64,000 nucleotides of DNA from Shewanella loihica PV-4 (GTDB taxonomy: Bacteria > Pseudomonadota > Gammaproteobacteria > Enterobacterales > Shewanellaceae). Positions 1 through 8,368 of the stretch are shown here, piece after piece. Below the pieces are notes generated by a model that was not told the origin of the DNA, searched no databases, and saw nothing but the letters and a program-made list of their open reading frames with translations. How positions within the stretch are numbered: the first letter of the stretch is position 1; every line of letters begins with the position of its first letter. The DNA is taken from positions 2,914,001-2,978,000 of the forward strand of contig NC_009092.1 in NCBI RefSeq assembly GCF_000016065.1, given 5' to 3'. The position numbers were made by a program, and so were the translations under genes.

Positions 1-785
1 TCAATCTGCTGCCGCGCAAAAGAGAGATATTGCTGCTTCTTTGCCAAGGGCCAAAATAGGCCTTGTTGAAAAAGGCTCGCCACATAGGTAAGCAACTCAC
101 TGTCCTTCAGCCCTTCCTCATCGGACCGAGCCAGGGTTGAGATCTCTTGATTCAATTGGTGGCGCAATCGCTCGCACTCGATATCTTGCTTGATGCGCTG
201 AACATCGTCTGCGTTGGTGAGCGTGCCCATTTTCAAAATGAGCGCTTCCATGGTCTCGAATACTTTGGTTATCGAATGTTGACTGACGACATTCAATATT
301 CGCCGGTTTCGATTGATGATCATCGAACGGCTATGGTGAGTCACCAAGCTAAGTCTGCCTCCGGGCTTAAGCACACGAATCGCCTCCGGAATAGAAAGAG
401 CTAAATCAGAGTACTCAAGACCATATTGGGAGATAACCAGGTCAAAACTATTATCCTCAAACGGCAAGCACGAACAATCTATGTGGGAAAGCAGTGATAG
501 CCTCACCTGTTCATTTAACACTAACTCATCCAACTTGGTATTAATTTGGGCAAGGTCTACACCTATTACTTCACCTTTCTTATTAGCGCCTTTGAAATGT
601 TGATTCAACAGCAGCGGTAGTGCCCCGTTGCCAGTCGCGAGATCCAGCACCTTAAAGTTGTCTGCTAAGGCATTAAAATCCTGATGCCAATTTGTCTCTA
701 GCACACCAGAGTAATTGCCAGAAAAACTGTCACCAAAAGATGTCAGATGTCCCTGTTGCCAGTATTCGTCCCAATGATGGCTCAT
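1..785 (-). CDS. Class I SAM-dependent methyltransferase (C-terminus beyond window)
   Basis: Reading the minus strand from an ATG at 785 gives an open frame to the window edge, about 261 residues without a stop, so the 3' end is missing. Near residue 47 there is a motif I glycine loop (VLDLATGNGALPLL), followed by the acidic end of strand beta-2 (GVDLAQ) and a post-I segment (LPFEDNSFDLVISQYGLEYSD). This is the pattern of UbiE/COQ5-like class I methyltransferases that bind S-adenosylmethionine. The protein starts MSHHWDEYWQ, has no signal peptide and is probably cytoplasmic. The substrate cannot be told from sequence. It lies upstream of nothing on its own strand in this window and is separated from the TonB receptor gene by a strong terminator. 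Confidence 0.8.
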   Translation of the reverse strand, partial: MSHHWDEYWQQGHLTSFGDSFSGNYSGVLETNWHQDFNALADNFKVLDLATGNGALPLLLNQHFKGANKKGEVIGVDLAQINTKLDELVLNEQVRLSLLSHIDCSCLPFEDNSFDLVISQYGLEYSDLALSIPEAIRVLKPGGRLSLVTHHSRSMIINRNRRILNVVSQHSITKVFETMEALILKMGTLTNADDVQRIKQDIECERLRHQLNQEISTLARSDEEGLKDSELLTYVASLFQQGLFWPLAKKQQYLSFARQQI

Positions 786-833
786 AATGCTCGCCCTTTT
801 GTCGTTTTTGTTATCGGCTTTTATTAATACCAT

Positions 834-862
834 AAAAAAAGGCCCTAAATAGGGCCTTTTTA
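834..862. terminator. Intrinsic terminator downstream of the TonB receptor gene
   Basis: A GGCCCTA / TAGGGCC stem with a short loop is flanked by A-tracts on one side and T-tracts on the other. It can stop transcription of the receptor gene on the minus strand and could work in both directions. Confidence 0.8.
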
Positions 863-895
863 TCAGATATTTATACTAAAACTATTGGCTTACTC

Positions 896-3526
896 TTAGA
901 ACTTCAGAGTGTAGCTTGCGCGGTATTCGCGGCCATAGTTGTTGTACAGGTCAGCGTTTTCGAACTTACCGTCTGAAGATAGAACAGGATCTTCGTCAGT
1001 GAGGTTGTTAACACCTAGCATAATTGCACCGAAAGAACCTGCATCATAGGTGTAGCTGATGTTGTGGATCAACCATGAATCTAAGCTACCTTCTGGAACA
1101 ATAGTGTCACCAACTGACTTGCTTGACTCGTAAGTGCTGTCAGTGTAGTTCATGTTCCAAGATACGCGGTGGTCACCCATTGTATAAGTAGTAGTAAATA
1201 CAGACTTGTACTCAGGCTGTCCTGACCAACCAGCAGTGTCGATTGCACCTGAACCACCTTCAACTTCTTCAACATACTCAAGAACGAAGCTGTTAGTCCA
1301 TGCGATACCGAAGTCACCGAAGTCAGTTTCAAAGTTACCGTTTAGACCAACGTCGATACCTTTGATCTGTAGCTTATCGCTGTTGCCATAACCAGTACCA
1401 ACTTCTAATGCCTTACCTAGTTTACCTGCTTCACCTGGAGCACGAACTACGTAGAAGGTATCAGATGGAGCCAGGTTACCACTTGCAATGCCGCGCATTA
1501 CGTTAGTGATAGAGCGACGGCTGATAACGTCATCGATCTTCAGGTCGAAGTAGTCAACCTTAATACCGAAGTTATCTACGATATCCCATGCAAGACCTAA
1601 GTTGATGTACTCTGAAGTCTCAGGGCCTAGGTCCTTGTTAGCACGGATGTATGTATCGTATTGCTTCTCAGGACAATCAGCAATGCCGTTAGATACACAG
1701 TATGGGTAGTCGGTACCGTCATCAGCACTGAAAGTGGTTGCAGCATATAGCTGATCCAGAGCTGGTGCACGGAACGCTTCAGAGTAAGAAGCACGTAGAA
1801 CCAAGTTATCCAGAGCTTGCCAACGAACAGATGCCTTAGGCGCTACGTTGTTACCGAAATCGCTGTAATCATCGTAACGAGCTGCGATGTTCAGTTCGAT
1901 GGTGTCAGTTAGAGGCATAGCCGCTTCATAGAATGCAGCCCATACTTGACGGTCACCGCCAGCAGAGTTACCTGCGCTACCACCGATTAGACCCGCTTCA
2001 GATTGCGCGTCATAGATAGAAGCGAAATCTTGCTCGAAGTACTCTAAACCGAAGTAGTGAGCAACAGCACCACCTGGCAGTTCAAATGCATCGAAACCGA
2101 TACCAGCATTGTACTGGTGGAAGGTAGCACGGTCTTGAGTCAGAGTAGTGGCCTTCATGTTGTTTACACCGGCTTCAGAACCTAGATCGATTCCGTTAGC
2201 TTCGTTGTAAGCAAGACCAGAGTAGCTCAGGTAGTACTCACCGATAGACTTGTTATCGGCCTTGTTGTAGTGGTAGTAGAATTCCCAAGTCGCATCGTTC
2301 CATGCGCTGATAGAACCACGAAGGCCCGTCAGGTAATCTTGGTTGTAGTCATCTACATTACCGTCACGAGTACCGATACCAACCCAACGGAAGTAACCAC
2401 GAGTTTCTTCGCCGTAAGGGTTATGTGGGTTATCGGCAGACATGTTGTTCCAAGCAGCAGCTGGAGGCGCATAACGACCGAAAGAGTTGTTCTGAGTGAA
2501 CATGATGCGACCGAACCACTCTACATCTTCCGCGATTTCATAGTTTGCATCTACATAAACAGTGTTACGGTCAACAGAAGCTTTGTTATAAGAAACGTTA
2601 CCGTATGCATACATACAGTAAGTTGAACCTGGGCCCCAGTCATCGTCAGCTTTAACAGTCTTGAATACGTTGTCGCCGTATTGTGCTGCTAAGTCATCAC
2701 AAAGTGGTGAAGCTTGAGCTTCTGAGAAGTCTGGAGAAGCAATGGTTGCACCATAGATAGACCAGCCATCAGTTTCGCTGTAAGCCTGGATTTCACCGTC
2801 ACCGTTCAGGTCACGCATCCAAGGAGCTGAGAAAGCACGGTCGCCGTCAGCGATACCCTTACGGTCTTGATGGTCGAATGCAAAGGTAATGTTACCCTTA
2901 TCCATTTCATAACCAGCAACCACAGAGAATTCTTTACTTGTCAGGCCGCCGTCACGGTCACGTGAACCACCACCAACGTTGAATTCGATACCTTGGAAGT
3001 TCTTCTTCATGATGATGTTAACAACACCAGCAATCGCGTCAGAACCGTAAGTAGAAGAAGCACCGTCGGTTAGAATTTCAATACGCTCAACCGCTGCCAT
3101 AGGGATGGCGTTAAGGTTAGCAGAAGAACCACCTAGAGTAGGTGAACCTGGGAAACGCTTACCATCGATCAGAACTAGGGTACGGCTTGAACCAGCACCA
3201 CGTAGGTTGATTGTTGCTTGAGACTGAGCAGAGCTACCAGAGCGCTCAGAGAATGAACCAAAAGAGTTTAAGTTACTGTTACGTAGCGCATCGGCTACTG
3301 TAAAGTTACCTTCAACTTTCATATCGTCTGCAGTGATCGTTGTTACAGGTGAAGCACCTTCAAGATCACTACGCTTAATGCGTGAACCAGTAACTTCAAT
3401 ACGTTCAACTTTATCTGCAGCTTGCTCGTCTGCCGCGAATACTGCTGGAGCAGTAAAAGCTGTCATAGCTGCACCGCCAACTAGTGCGAAACGCACTGAA
3501 TTAGCTAATAAGCTGTTCTTATACAT
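896..3526 (-). CDS. TonB-dependent outer-membrane receptor
   Basis: This 876-residue protein has a signal peptide (cleavage after about residue 31, ...APAVFA). A TonB-box/plug start (VERIEVTGSRIKR) follows. The plug domain shows the usual motifs: NLRGAGSSRTLVLIDGKR around 105-125 and ERIEILTDGASSTYGSDAIAGVVNI around 145-170. A 22-strand barrel domain then ends in the aromatic C-terminus YTLKF, typical of BamA-inserted barrels. Such proteins use TonB-ExbBD energy to import siderophores, haem, cobalamin or oligosaccharides. The SGSRIKRSD-type N-terminus belongs to a large group common in Shewanella and Alteromonas, many of unknown substrate. No siderophore or sugar genes lie next to it. The start ATG is preceded by a good ribosome site (CCAGGGAGAAACAAC). 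Confidence 0.88.
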   Translation of the reverse strand: MYKNSLLANSVRFALVGGAAMTAFTAPAVFAADEQAADKVERIEVTGSRIKRSDLEGASPVTTITADDMKVEGNFTVADALRNSNLNSFGSFSERSGSSAQSQATINLRGAGSSRTLVLIDGKRFPGSPTLGGSSANLNAIPMAAVERIEILTDGASSTYGSDAIAGVVNIIMKKNFQGIEFNVGGGSRDRDGGLTSKEFSVVAGYEMDKGNITFAFDHQDRKGIADGDRAFSAPWMRDLNGDGEIQAYSETDGWSIYGATIASPDFSEAQASPLCDDLAAQYGDNVFKTVKADDDWGPGSTYCMYAYGNVSYNKASVDRNTVYVDANYEIAEDVEWFGRIMFTQNNSFGRYAPPAAAWNNMSADNPHNPYGEETRGYFRWVGIGTRDGNVDDYNQDYLTGLRGSISAWNDATWEFYYHYNKADNKSIGEYYLSYSGLAYNEANGIDLGSEAGVNNMKATTLTQDRATFHQYNAGIGFDAFELPGGAVAHYFGLEYFEQDFASIYDAQSEAGLIGGSAGNSAGGDRQVWAAFYEAAMPLTDTIELNIAARYDDYSDFGNNVAPKASVRWQALDNLVLRASYSEAFRAPALDQLYAATTFSADDGTDYPYCVSNGIADCPEKQYDTYIRANKDLGPETSEYINLGLAWDIVDNFGIKVDYFDLKIDDVISRRSITNVMRGIASGNLAPSDTFYVVRAPGEAGKLGKALEVGTGYGNSDKLQIKGIDVGLNGNFETDFGDFGIAWTNSFVLEYVEEVEGGSGAIDTAGWSGQPEYKSVFTTTYTMGDHRVSWNMNYTDSTYESSKSVGDTIVPEGSLDSWLIHNISYTYDAGSFGAIMLGVNNLTDEDPVLSSDGKFENADLYNNYGREYRASYTLKF

Positions 3527-4306
3527 GTTGTTTCTCCCTGGACTTTATTTTTTATTTTTTTGTGAAAGTAAACACAAATAAACATCAATCGTTACACTTG
3601 TGCACATTCGCCAACAAATAGAACCACATGTGAAACATTTAATCAACAATCGCATCACTATTTTCACAGATTTAATTGGCGATCGCTCAATTTGTAGACG
3701 CCTGTCACAATAAGTCAGATTTTTGCTAGATGTAGCAAGTCGACGATTTAGGGCAAAAATTGCCGCAACAAAGTATTGCGAACAGAGAGGAGCTATGAAT
3801 AAACCATATAAAACCAATGAGATATAGTGTTTTGGCATACGGACACTGATTACAGATAAAACTAATTTAGGTGGGCTATTAATTAGCGATTCATCAAACC
3901 AATGATCGACAAGATGTTAAATATCAGTAGTTGTAACAAAGAAGCTTAATTGTAAAATCACGCTGTCAATTGGGTAAAATCAGCAACCGTACGTAAAGAA
4001 TTGATTACAAATTAACCTGCTGTTAGAGATTAAATCGCAATACCTCTCACATAAGGCAAATTCGGCAGCATTAGGGGTAGTTAAGATAAAACAAGGTAAG
4101 GACTAAGGTTAGACCCAGATCCTACTAAGACTAGACTAGGCGCAGATAGAGACTAGCCTCGAGCCAGGCAATGAGACCTAGCTTCGATTCTTGATAGACA
4201 CTCAAATATTAGTGTGAAAAACCAGTCGAGCAGAATAAATAGAGTAGCTTATGGCAGGGTCATCACTCGCCATCAATGGATAAGAATTGGGATTTTAGAA
4301 AGGTAA
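3527..4306. other. 780-bp intergenic region upstream of the TonB receptor gene
   Basis: No convincing gene is present. The part nearest the receptor start is AT-rich and carries a CRP-like palindrome (listed separately). Around 4131-4181 there are four CTAG tetramers within about 50 bp, an unusual density. An open frame at 3545-3838 (minus) has no ribosome site, no recognisable domain and an odd cysteine-rich composition, and I do not accept it as a gene. Confidence 0.5.
3561..3576. promoter_or_regulatory. CRP-like palindrome upstream of TonB receptor gene
   Basis: The sequence is TGTGA-N6-ACACA. Nine of ten positions match the two CRP half-sites (consensus TGTGA-N6-TCACA). It lies about 35-50 bp upstream of the start codon. 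The location is close to the gene, so repression or activation are both possible. This is a pattern match only. Confidence 0.35.
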
Positions 4307-4335
4307 TAAAAAAGCGCCAATTAGGCGCTTTTCTT
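4307..4335. terminator. Intrinsic terminator downstream of the porin gene
   Basis: The AAAGCGCC-AATTA-GGCGCTTT hairpin has A- and T-rich flanks. It lies 38 bp past the porin stop codon on the minus strand. Confidence 0.8.
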
Positions 4336-4373
4336 TGAATTGGTCAGACTTTCACTCGTAATGACAAGGCGTA

Positions 4374-5585
4374 TTACAGAGTGTAACGAATACCTATGGC
4401 TATACCGTCTTCTTCGAATTTAGCCTGGGCTTCAGCATCGGCACCTTCAAACTTACTGAAGTCTTTACGACCTTCAACATAAAGCACTGTGTTGGCATCC
4501 CACACATAGTGCAGACCAACAACCACGAACTGACGCTTGAACGAAGAGTTAGGGTCAACGTTGTTAGGCTGGATCACATAGTCCTTACCCGCGTCTAAGA
4601 TGTTGTAAGAAACAAAGGGACGGAAACCGTTATCAAACTTGTAAGAGAACAGTGTTTCGACACCGTATGAATCCTTGATCAGACGACCCAGGTTATCGGT
4701 ATCGTGGTTCTCGTTCTTGTTAAAGTTAGCCGCGCCATAGAAACCGTCGGCGTCCCAGTTACCCCAGGTCACACCCATACCGTAGATCACGTCGATTGCG
4801 GTGATCTGCTCTGAGGTCTTTCTGAAGGTGACATCAAACTCACCACGGTTGATACCAGCAGAGACAGAAAGCTTGTCGTTAACCTGATAGGTCGCAGACG
4901 CGCCATAGGTGTAGTTGTACTTAACTTCTTCTGAATCTAAGACAGGATCTTGGCTGTCCCAACGCTCTTTACAGTCGGTAGACAGGTTAGGATCATATTC
5001 ACAGGTATAGAACTTATCATTCTTTAGCTGCGCCTGAACCGCAAAGCTCAGATCGCCTACGCTGTTACGGTACTGAACGATCTTGTCACCACGACCCACA
5101 CCGTTTACCGCACCATCTGCCTTGTTATAGGTGTAAACACCGGCAGCGTTACCGTCCCATACGAAGCCGTAGTTAGTGTTGTAAACCACGTCATACCAAG
5201 CACCCCACTGCTTACCTATGGTCAGGCTACCATAGAGATCGTGGGCGATACCGACATAACCGAGACGGTTGTTAAGAAAGTCACCGCTCTTAGATTCGAA
5301 GTTACTCTCACTGCTGTAAACGATTTCGCTGTTACCGAATGGGTTCACACCCCACTCCAGCTTAGTGAACGCCTTCCAGCCGTCGCTCATCTCACGGGTG
5401 AAACCAAAATTGATCCGTGACGCACCGTTAACCACTTCAGTTGAACCTTGAGTGTTAATAACACGGGCATCAATAAAACCACCAATTTCTACCGCATTTT
5501 TATCGTCTTTATAGATTTCGATAGCGGATGCAGCGGGGACAAAAATGACAGCCGCTAACGCTGTTGCTATTACACTCTTCTTCAT
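4374..5585 (-). CDS. Gram-negative porin (OmpC/OmpU-like general diffusion porin)
   Basis: The 403-residue product has a clear signal peptide (MKKSVIATALAAVIFVPAASA). The mature start, IEIYKDDKNAVEIGGFIDARV, resembles the first strand of OmpC/OmpU-type porins (Gram-negative porin family, 16-stranded barrel, usually a trimer). The motif SRINFGFTREMSDGWKAF and the alternating glycine/aromatic strands fit. The protein ends in IAIGIRYTL rather than the usual C-terminal phenylalanine. It would form a passive outer-membrane channel for small hydrophilic solutes. It carries its own terminator and appears monocistronic. The 233 bp upstream region is AT-rich; I see no certain operator there. Confidence 0.85.
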   Translation of the reverse strand: MKKSVIATALAAVIFVPAASAIEIYKDDKNAVEIGGFIDARVINTQGSTEVVNGASRINFGFTREMSDGWKAFTKLEWGVNPFGNSEIVYSSESNFESKSGDFLNNRLGYVGIAHDLYGSLTIGKQWGAWYDVVYNTNYGFVWDGNAAGVYTYNKADGAVNGVGRGDKIVQYRNSVGDLSFAVQAQLKNDKFYTCEYDPNLSTDCKERWDSQDPVLDSEEVKYNYTYGASATYQVNDKLSVSAGINRGEFDVTFRKTSEQITAIDVIYGMGVTWGNWDADGFYGAANFNKNENHDTDNLGRLIKDSYGVETLFSYKFDNGFRPFVSYNILDAGKDYVIQPNNVDPNSSFKRQFVVVGLHYVWDANTVLYVEGRKDFSKFEGADAEAQAKFEEDGIAIGIRYTL

Positions 5586-5818
5586 CTGTTAGTCTAACCT
5601 TTTGTTATGTTCAGTTTGCTTTATCTTATTGTGCGACATTCCGTTGTTTTATTTCGTTCCAATTTCAGCTAAAGACTAGCAAAAGATTAGCATTCCCTCA
5701 AAGACGAATATCACAATAACGGCGCTATTTTTCACCAAGTTAACTAAAGAATTCCAGAAAACTCAGACTTTACACCAAACGTTAACAACTCATCACTATC
5801 TCAACAACCAGAAAACAA

Positions 5819-8230
5819 CTAAATTAACGACATTTGCTTGGCCACAAGATTATTGAAACTAGTGTTTAAAATTGAAAGTATGGGATCAGAAATGGGGGCG
5901 ATCTGTTTATCCAGATAATACTGATAATCGATCTTTCCGAGTAGATGCTGTACAGGTTCTGCGCCGTTTTGTGTCATCAGATAGCTTATTTTTTCGCCCC
6001 GCTTGCCATGACTGTCATTGCCACTTCGCTGACACCAGAGAGTCGCCGCCTTCACGTGGGGTGATGACTTAGCGGTATAGTCTTCGATGTTGCGCCTAAG
6101 GCGTTTAGAAAAAATCAGCCTGTCGTCGAGTTCTCCCCGCTGCAGCGCATCCACAATTTGTTTTAAATAGCCGAGCACATCCTGCTTGGCAAACAGTCGA
6201 TAATAGAGCTCGGCCTGTACCTCCCGCGCCAAGGGGCTCCAGTCACTCCTCACCTGCTCCATCCCCTTGAACACCAGCTTGAGGCTTTGGTCTTCCTGAC
6301 GATAGGCGCCCACATAACGCTTCTTGGAGCCTTCGGTAGAGCCACGCAGTGTCGGCATGAAGAACTGCTCAAAATGTCGCTCATATTCAAGCTCGAGGTA
6401 ACACTCTAACTGAAACTCCTGCTTGAGCTTGAGTCGCCATTTCTCGTTGATCGATGCGACCAACTCCCTGGCAAAGGCATTGATATCACCGACACGCTCG
6501 GGCGAGGAGATATGCACGAAGGTAGAGTCGGTATCACCATAGATAACGGTCAAGCCCAACGCCTCAATCCATTGCTTGGTCTGCTTCATGATCTCATGAC
6601 CCCTAAGGGTAATTGAGCTTGCCAGGCGCGCATCGTGGAATACGCAGCCGCGAGACCCCAGCACGCCGTATAGGGAGTTCATGATGATCTTTATCGCCTG
6701 CGACAGGGGGGCGTTGGCTTCGCGCTTGGCTTCTTCGCGCTTGGCAGACAGGCTGGCGATAAGCTCGGGCAGAATAGGCGAGTTGCGACTAAACTGGGCG
6801 CCCAAAAAGCCAGGCACGGTGTCATTGCCTTCTCTTACTCCCTTTACCCCGGCATTAGCCTCTGCTTTTAATCCTTCCACCAACCCCTTTGGGTCAATCA
6901 AAAACGTTCTGATGATCGAGGGATAAAGGCTCTTAAAATCGAGCACCAATATATGTTGATAGAGACCCGGTTTAGAGTCCATCACATAGCCGCCTGGGCT
7001 CTCTATGCCATCGCTGACCGGCACGCTGGGGGCGACATAGCCGGCGCGGTGCAGATGGGGCAGATAAAGATTATTAAACGCGGCCACCGAGGCGCCGACC
7101 CGGCCAAGCTCTAAGCCGGTTAGACGCGAACGCTCCATCACAAATGCCAACAGATCGGTTTTGGCAAAGATCTCCCACACCAGGCGACAGTCGGTAATAT
7201 TGTAGTGGGCCAGCGCCGCCTTATCCTCACGAAACAGGGTCGCTATCTCCTCGGCGCGGTGACTGACGTTGTGAATCGCCTTCCCCTCACCGAGTAACTC
7301 TCTGGCGACAGATTCCAGACTAAAACTGTCAAACTGATAGAAGGCCGCCTTGAGCCAGTCGATGCCATCGAGCACCACACGCCCAGGCAAGATTAAGGTC
7401 TCGGGTCGATATTTGTTATCGACCCGCCAAGAAAGCTGAGTGCCTAGCCTGCCAAGCGTCAGCGGAATATTGAGCGCCCTGGCCCTGCGATACAAGAGCG
7501 CCAGGTCGAAGGTCACTACCGCCCAGCCTATGATGATGTCGGGATCATTGAGCTTAAACCAATCCAGCAGCGACTTAATTAATGCCGCCTCATTGGGCAC
7601 AAGTGAGAGATACTCAGGCGGCGAGTCACACGCTTCCCCCACCATGATCACCTGTTGATAGGGCTCGCCGCTGGCCGATTGGCCGTACAGCCCGACACTA
7701 AAAAGCTCTCCATCCATGGCACATTCGAAATCCAGCGAGACCACAGCCAGCTTAACTTCTCGATTAACATCTAGCTCACTGCGTCTGGCCCGCTCGGCGA
7801 TGAGCGTAGGCGTGTCTAGTGCTTGGCTTTGCCAGCGGCCGATAAACTCTACGTCTAGGGCGATGTAGCGCTCGATGAGATAACGCTGCTCGGCCCTGAG
7901 TTCAGACTCATAAAGGGAGATCCCCTTATCGGTGGCGATACGACTGAGATGACGAAAGCTTTGATTATTAGCGAAATAGAGTGCGCTGACCGGTTCATCT
8001 TGGAAGGTGGTCAGATTAAGCGCCTCACTGCGTATCCCACTCTCACGATTGTCTCCGAGCAGGCGCAACTCATCCTGAGTGCGACAAAAACAGATGCGCT
8101 CGCCATTGGGCACTATGACCCGAGCCGGCCCTTCAGCCGTACTAAGGTAATAATGTAATTCGCTGCCTTGGTGGTGACGGGTTAAGATCCGCCCTTTTAC
8201 GCTCACCAGCGGGGTGTTTAAATCATGCAA
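5819..8230 (-). CDS. polB: DNA polymerase II (family B, SOS-inducible)
   Basis: This 803-residue protein matches E. coli PolB along its length. The exonuclease I motif is LDFECAMDGEL (D-x-E). Other exonuclease-domain blocks include DPDIIIGWAVVTFDL and FSLESVARELLGEGKAI. Polymerase motif A is LVLDFKSLYPSIIRTFLIDP, motif B is IIMNSLYGVLGS and motif C is VIYGDTDSTF, with the two catalytic aspartates. GSKKRYVG also matches. It performs translesion synthesis and replication restart after damage. The start is a TTG at 8230. A stop lies just upstream in frame, so no longer form is possible, and the only other option is a downstream GTG at codon 9. It is divergent from dinG across a LexA box. Confidence 0.93.
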   Translation of the reverse strand: MHDLNTPLVSVKGRILTRHHQGSELHYYLSTAEGPARVIVPNGERICFCRTQDELRLLGDNRESGIRSEALNLTTFQDEPVSALYFANNQSFRHLSRIATDKGISLYESELRAEQRYLIERYIALDVEFIGRWQSQALDTPTLIAERARRSELDVNREVKLAVVSLDFECAMDGELFSVGLYGQSASGEPYQQVIMVGEACDSPPEYLSLVPNEAALIKSLLDWFKLNDPDIIIGWAVVTFDLALLYRRARALNIPLTLGRLGTQLSWRVDNKYRPETLILPGRVVLDGIDWLKAAFYQFDSFSLESVARELLGEGKAIHNVSHRAEEIATLFREDKAALAHYNITDCRLVWEIFAKTDLLAFVMERSRLTGLELGRVGASVAAFNNLYLPHLHRAGYVAPSVPVSDGIESPGGYVMDSKPGLYQHILVLDFKSLYPSIIRTFLIDPKGLVEGLKAEANAGVKGVREGNDTVPGFLGAQFSRNSPILPELIASLSAKREEAKREANAPLSQAIKIIMNSLYGVLGSRGCVFHDARLASSITLRGHEIMKQTKQWIEALGLTVIYGDTDSTFVHISSPERVGDINAFARELVASINEKWRLKLKQEFQLECYLELEYERHFEQFFMPTLRGSTEGSKKRYVGAYRQEDQSLKLVFKGMEQVRSDWSPLAREVQAELYYRLFAKQDVLGYLKQIVDALQRGELDDRLIFSKRLRRNIEDYTAKSSPHVKAATLWCQRSGNDSHGKRGEKISYLMTQNGAEPVQHLLGKIDYQYYLDKQIAPISDPILSILNTSFNNLVAKQMSLI

Positions 8231-8327
8231 GCCTGGCTATTATCCAATTAATTTCAACACATTAGGTGACACGACAACAAATAAGTCGTGAATTCCTTAC
8301 TTCAACTCTTCTTAGGCTATGTAATCA

Positions 8328-8343
8328 CTGTTATTATGTACAG
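8328..8343. promoter_or_regulatory. LexA (SOS) box between polB and dinG
   Basis: CTGT-TATTATGT-ACAG matches the gammaproteobacterial LexA consensus CTGT-N8-ACAG exactly at all eight fixed positions, with an AT-rich spacer. It lies 25 bp before the dinG start and about 98 bp before the polB start. A single operator could therefore control both divergent genes. In E. coli both polB (dinA) and dinG are LexA-regulated, but at separate loci. Confidence 0.88.
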
Positions 8344-8368
8344 CATTATTTGCCAGCACTAAGCCTTC

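Noticed and set aside
3545..3838. 97-codon open frame on the minus strand upstream of the TonB receptor
   Set aside because: No ribosome site or known domain, odd residue content, and it overlaps a promoter region with a CRP-like site.
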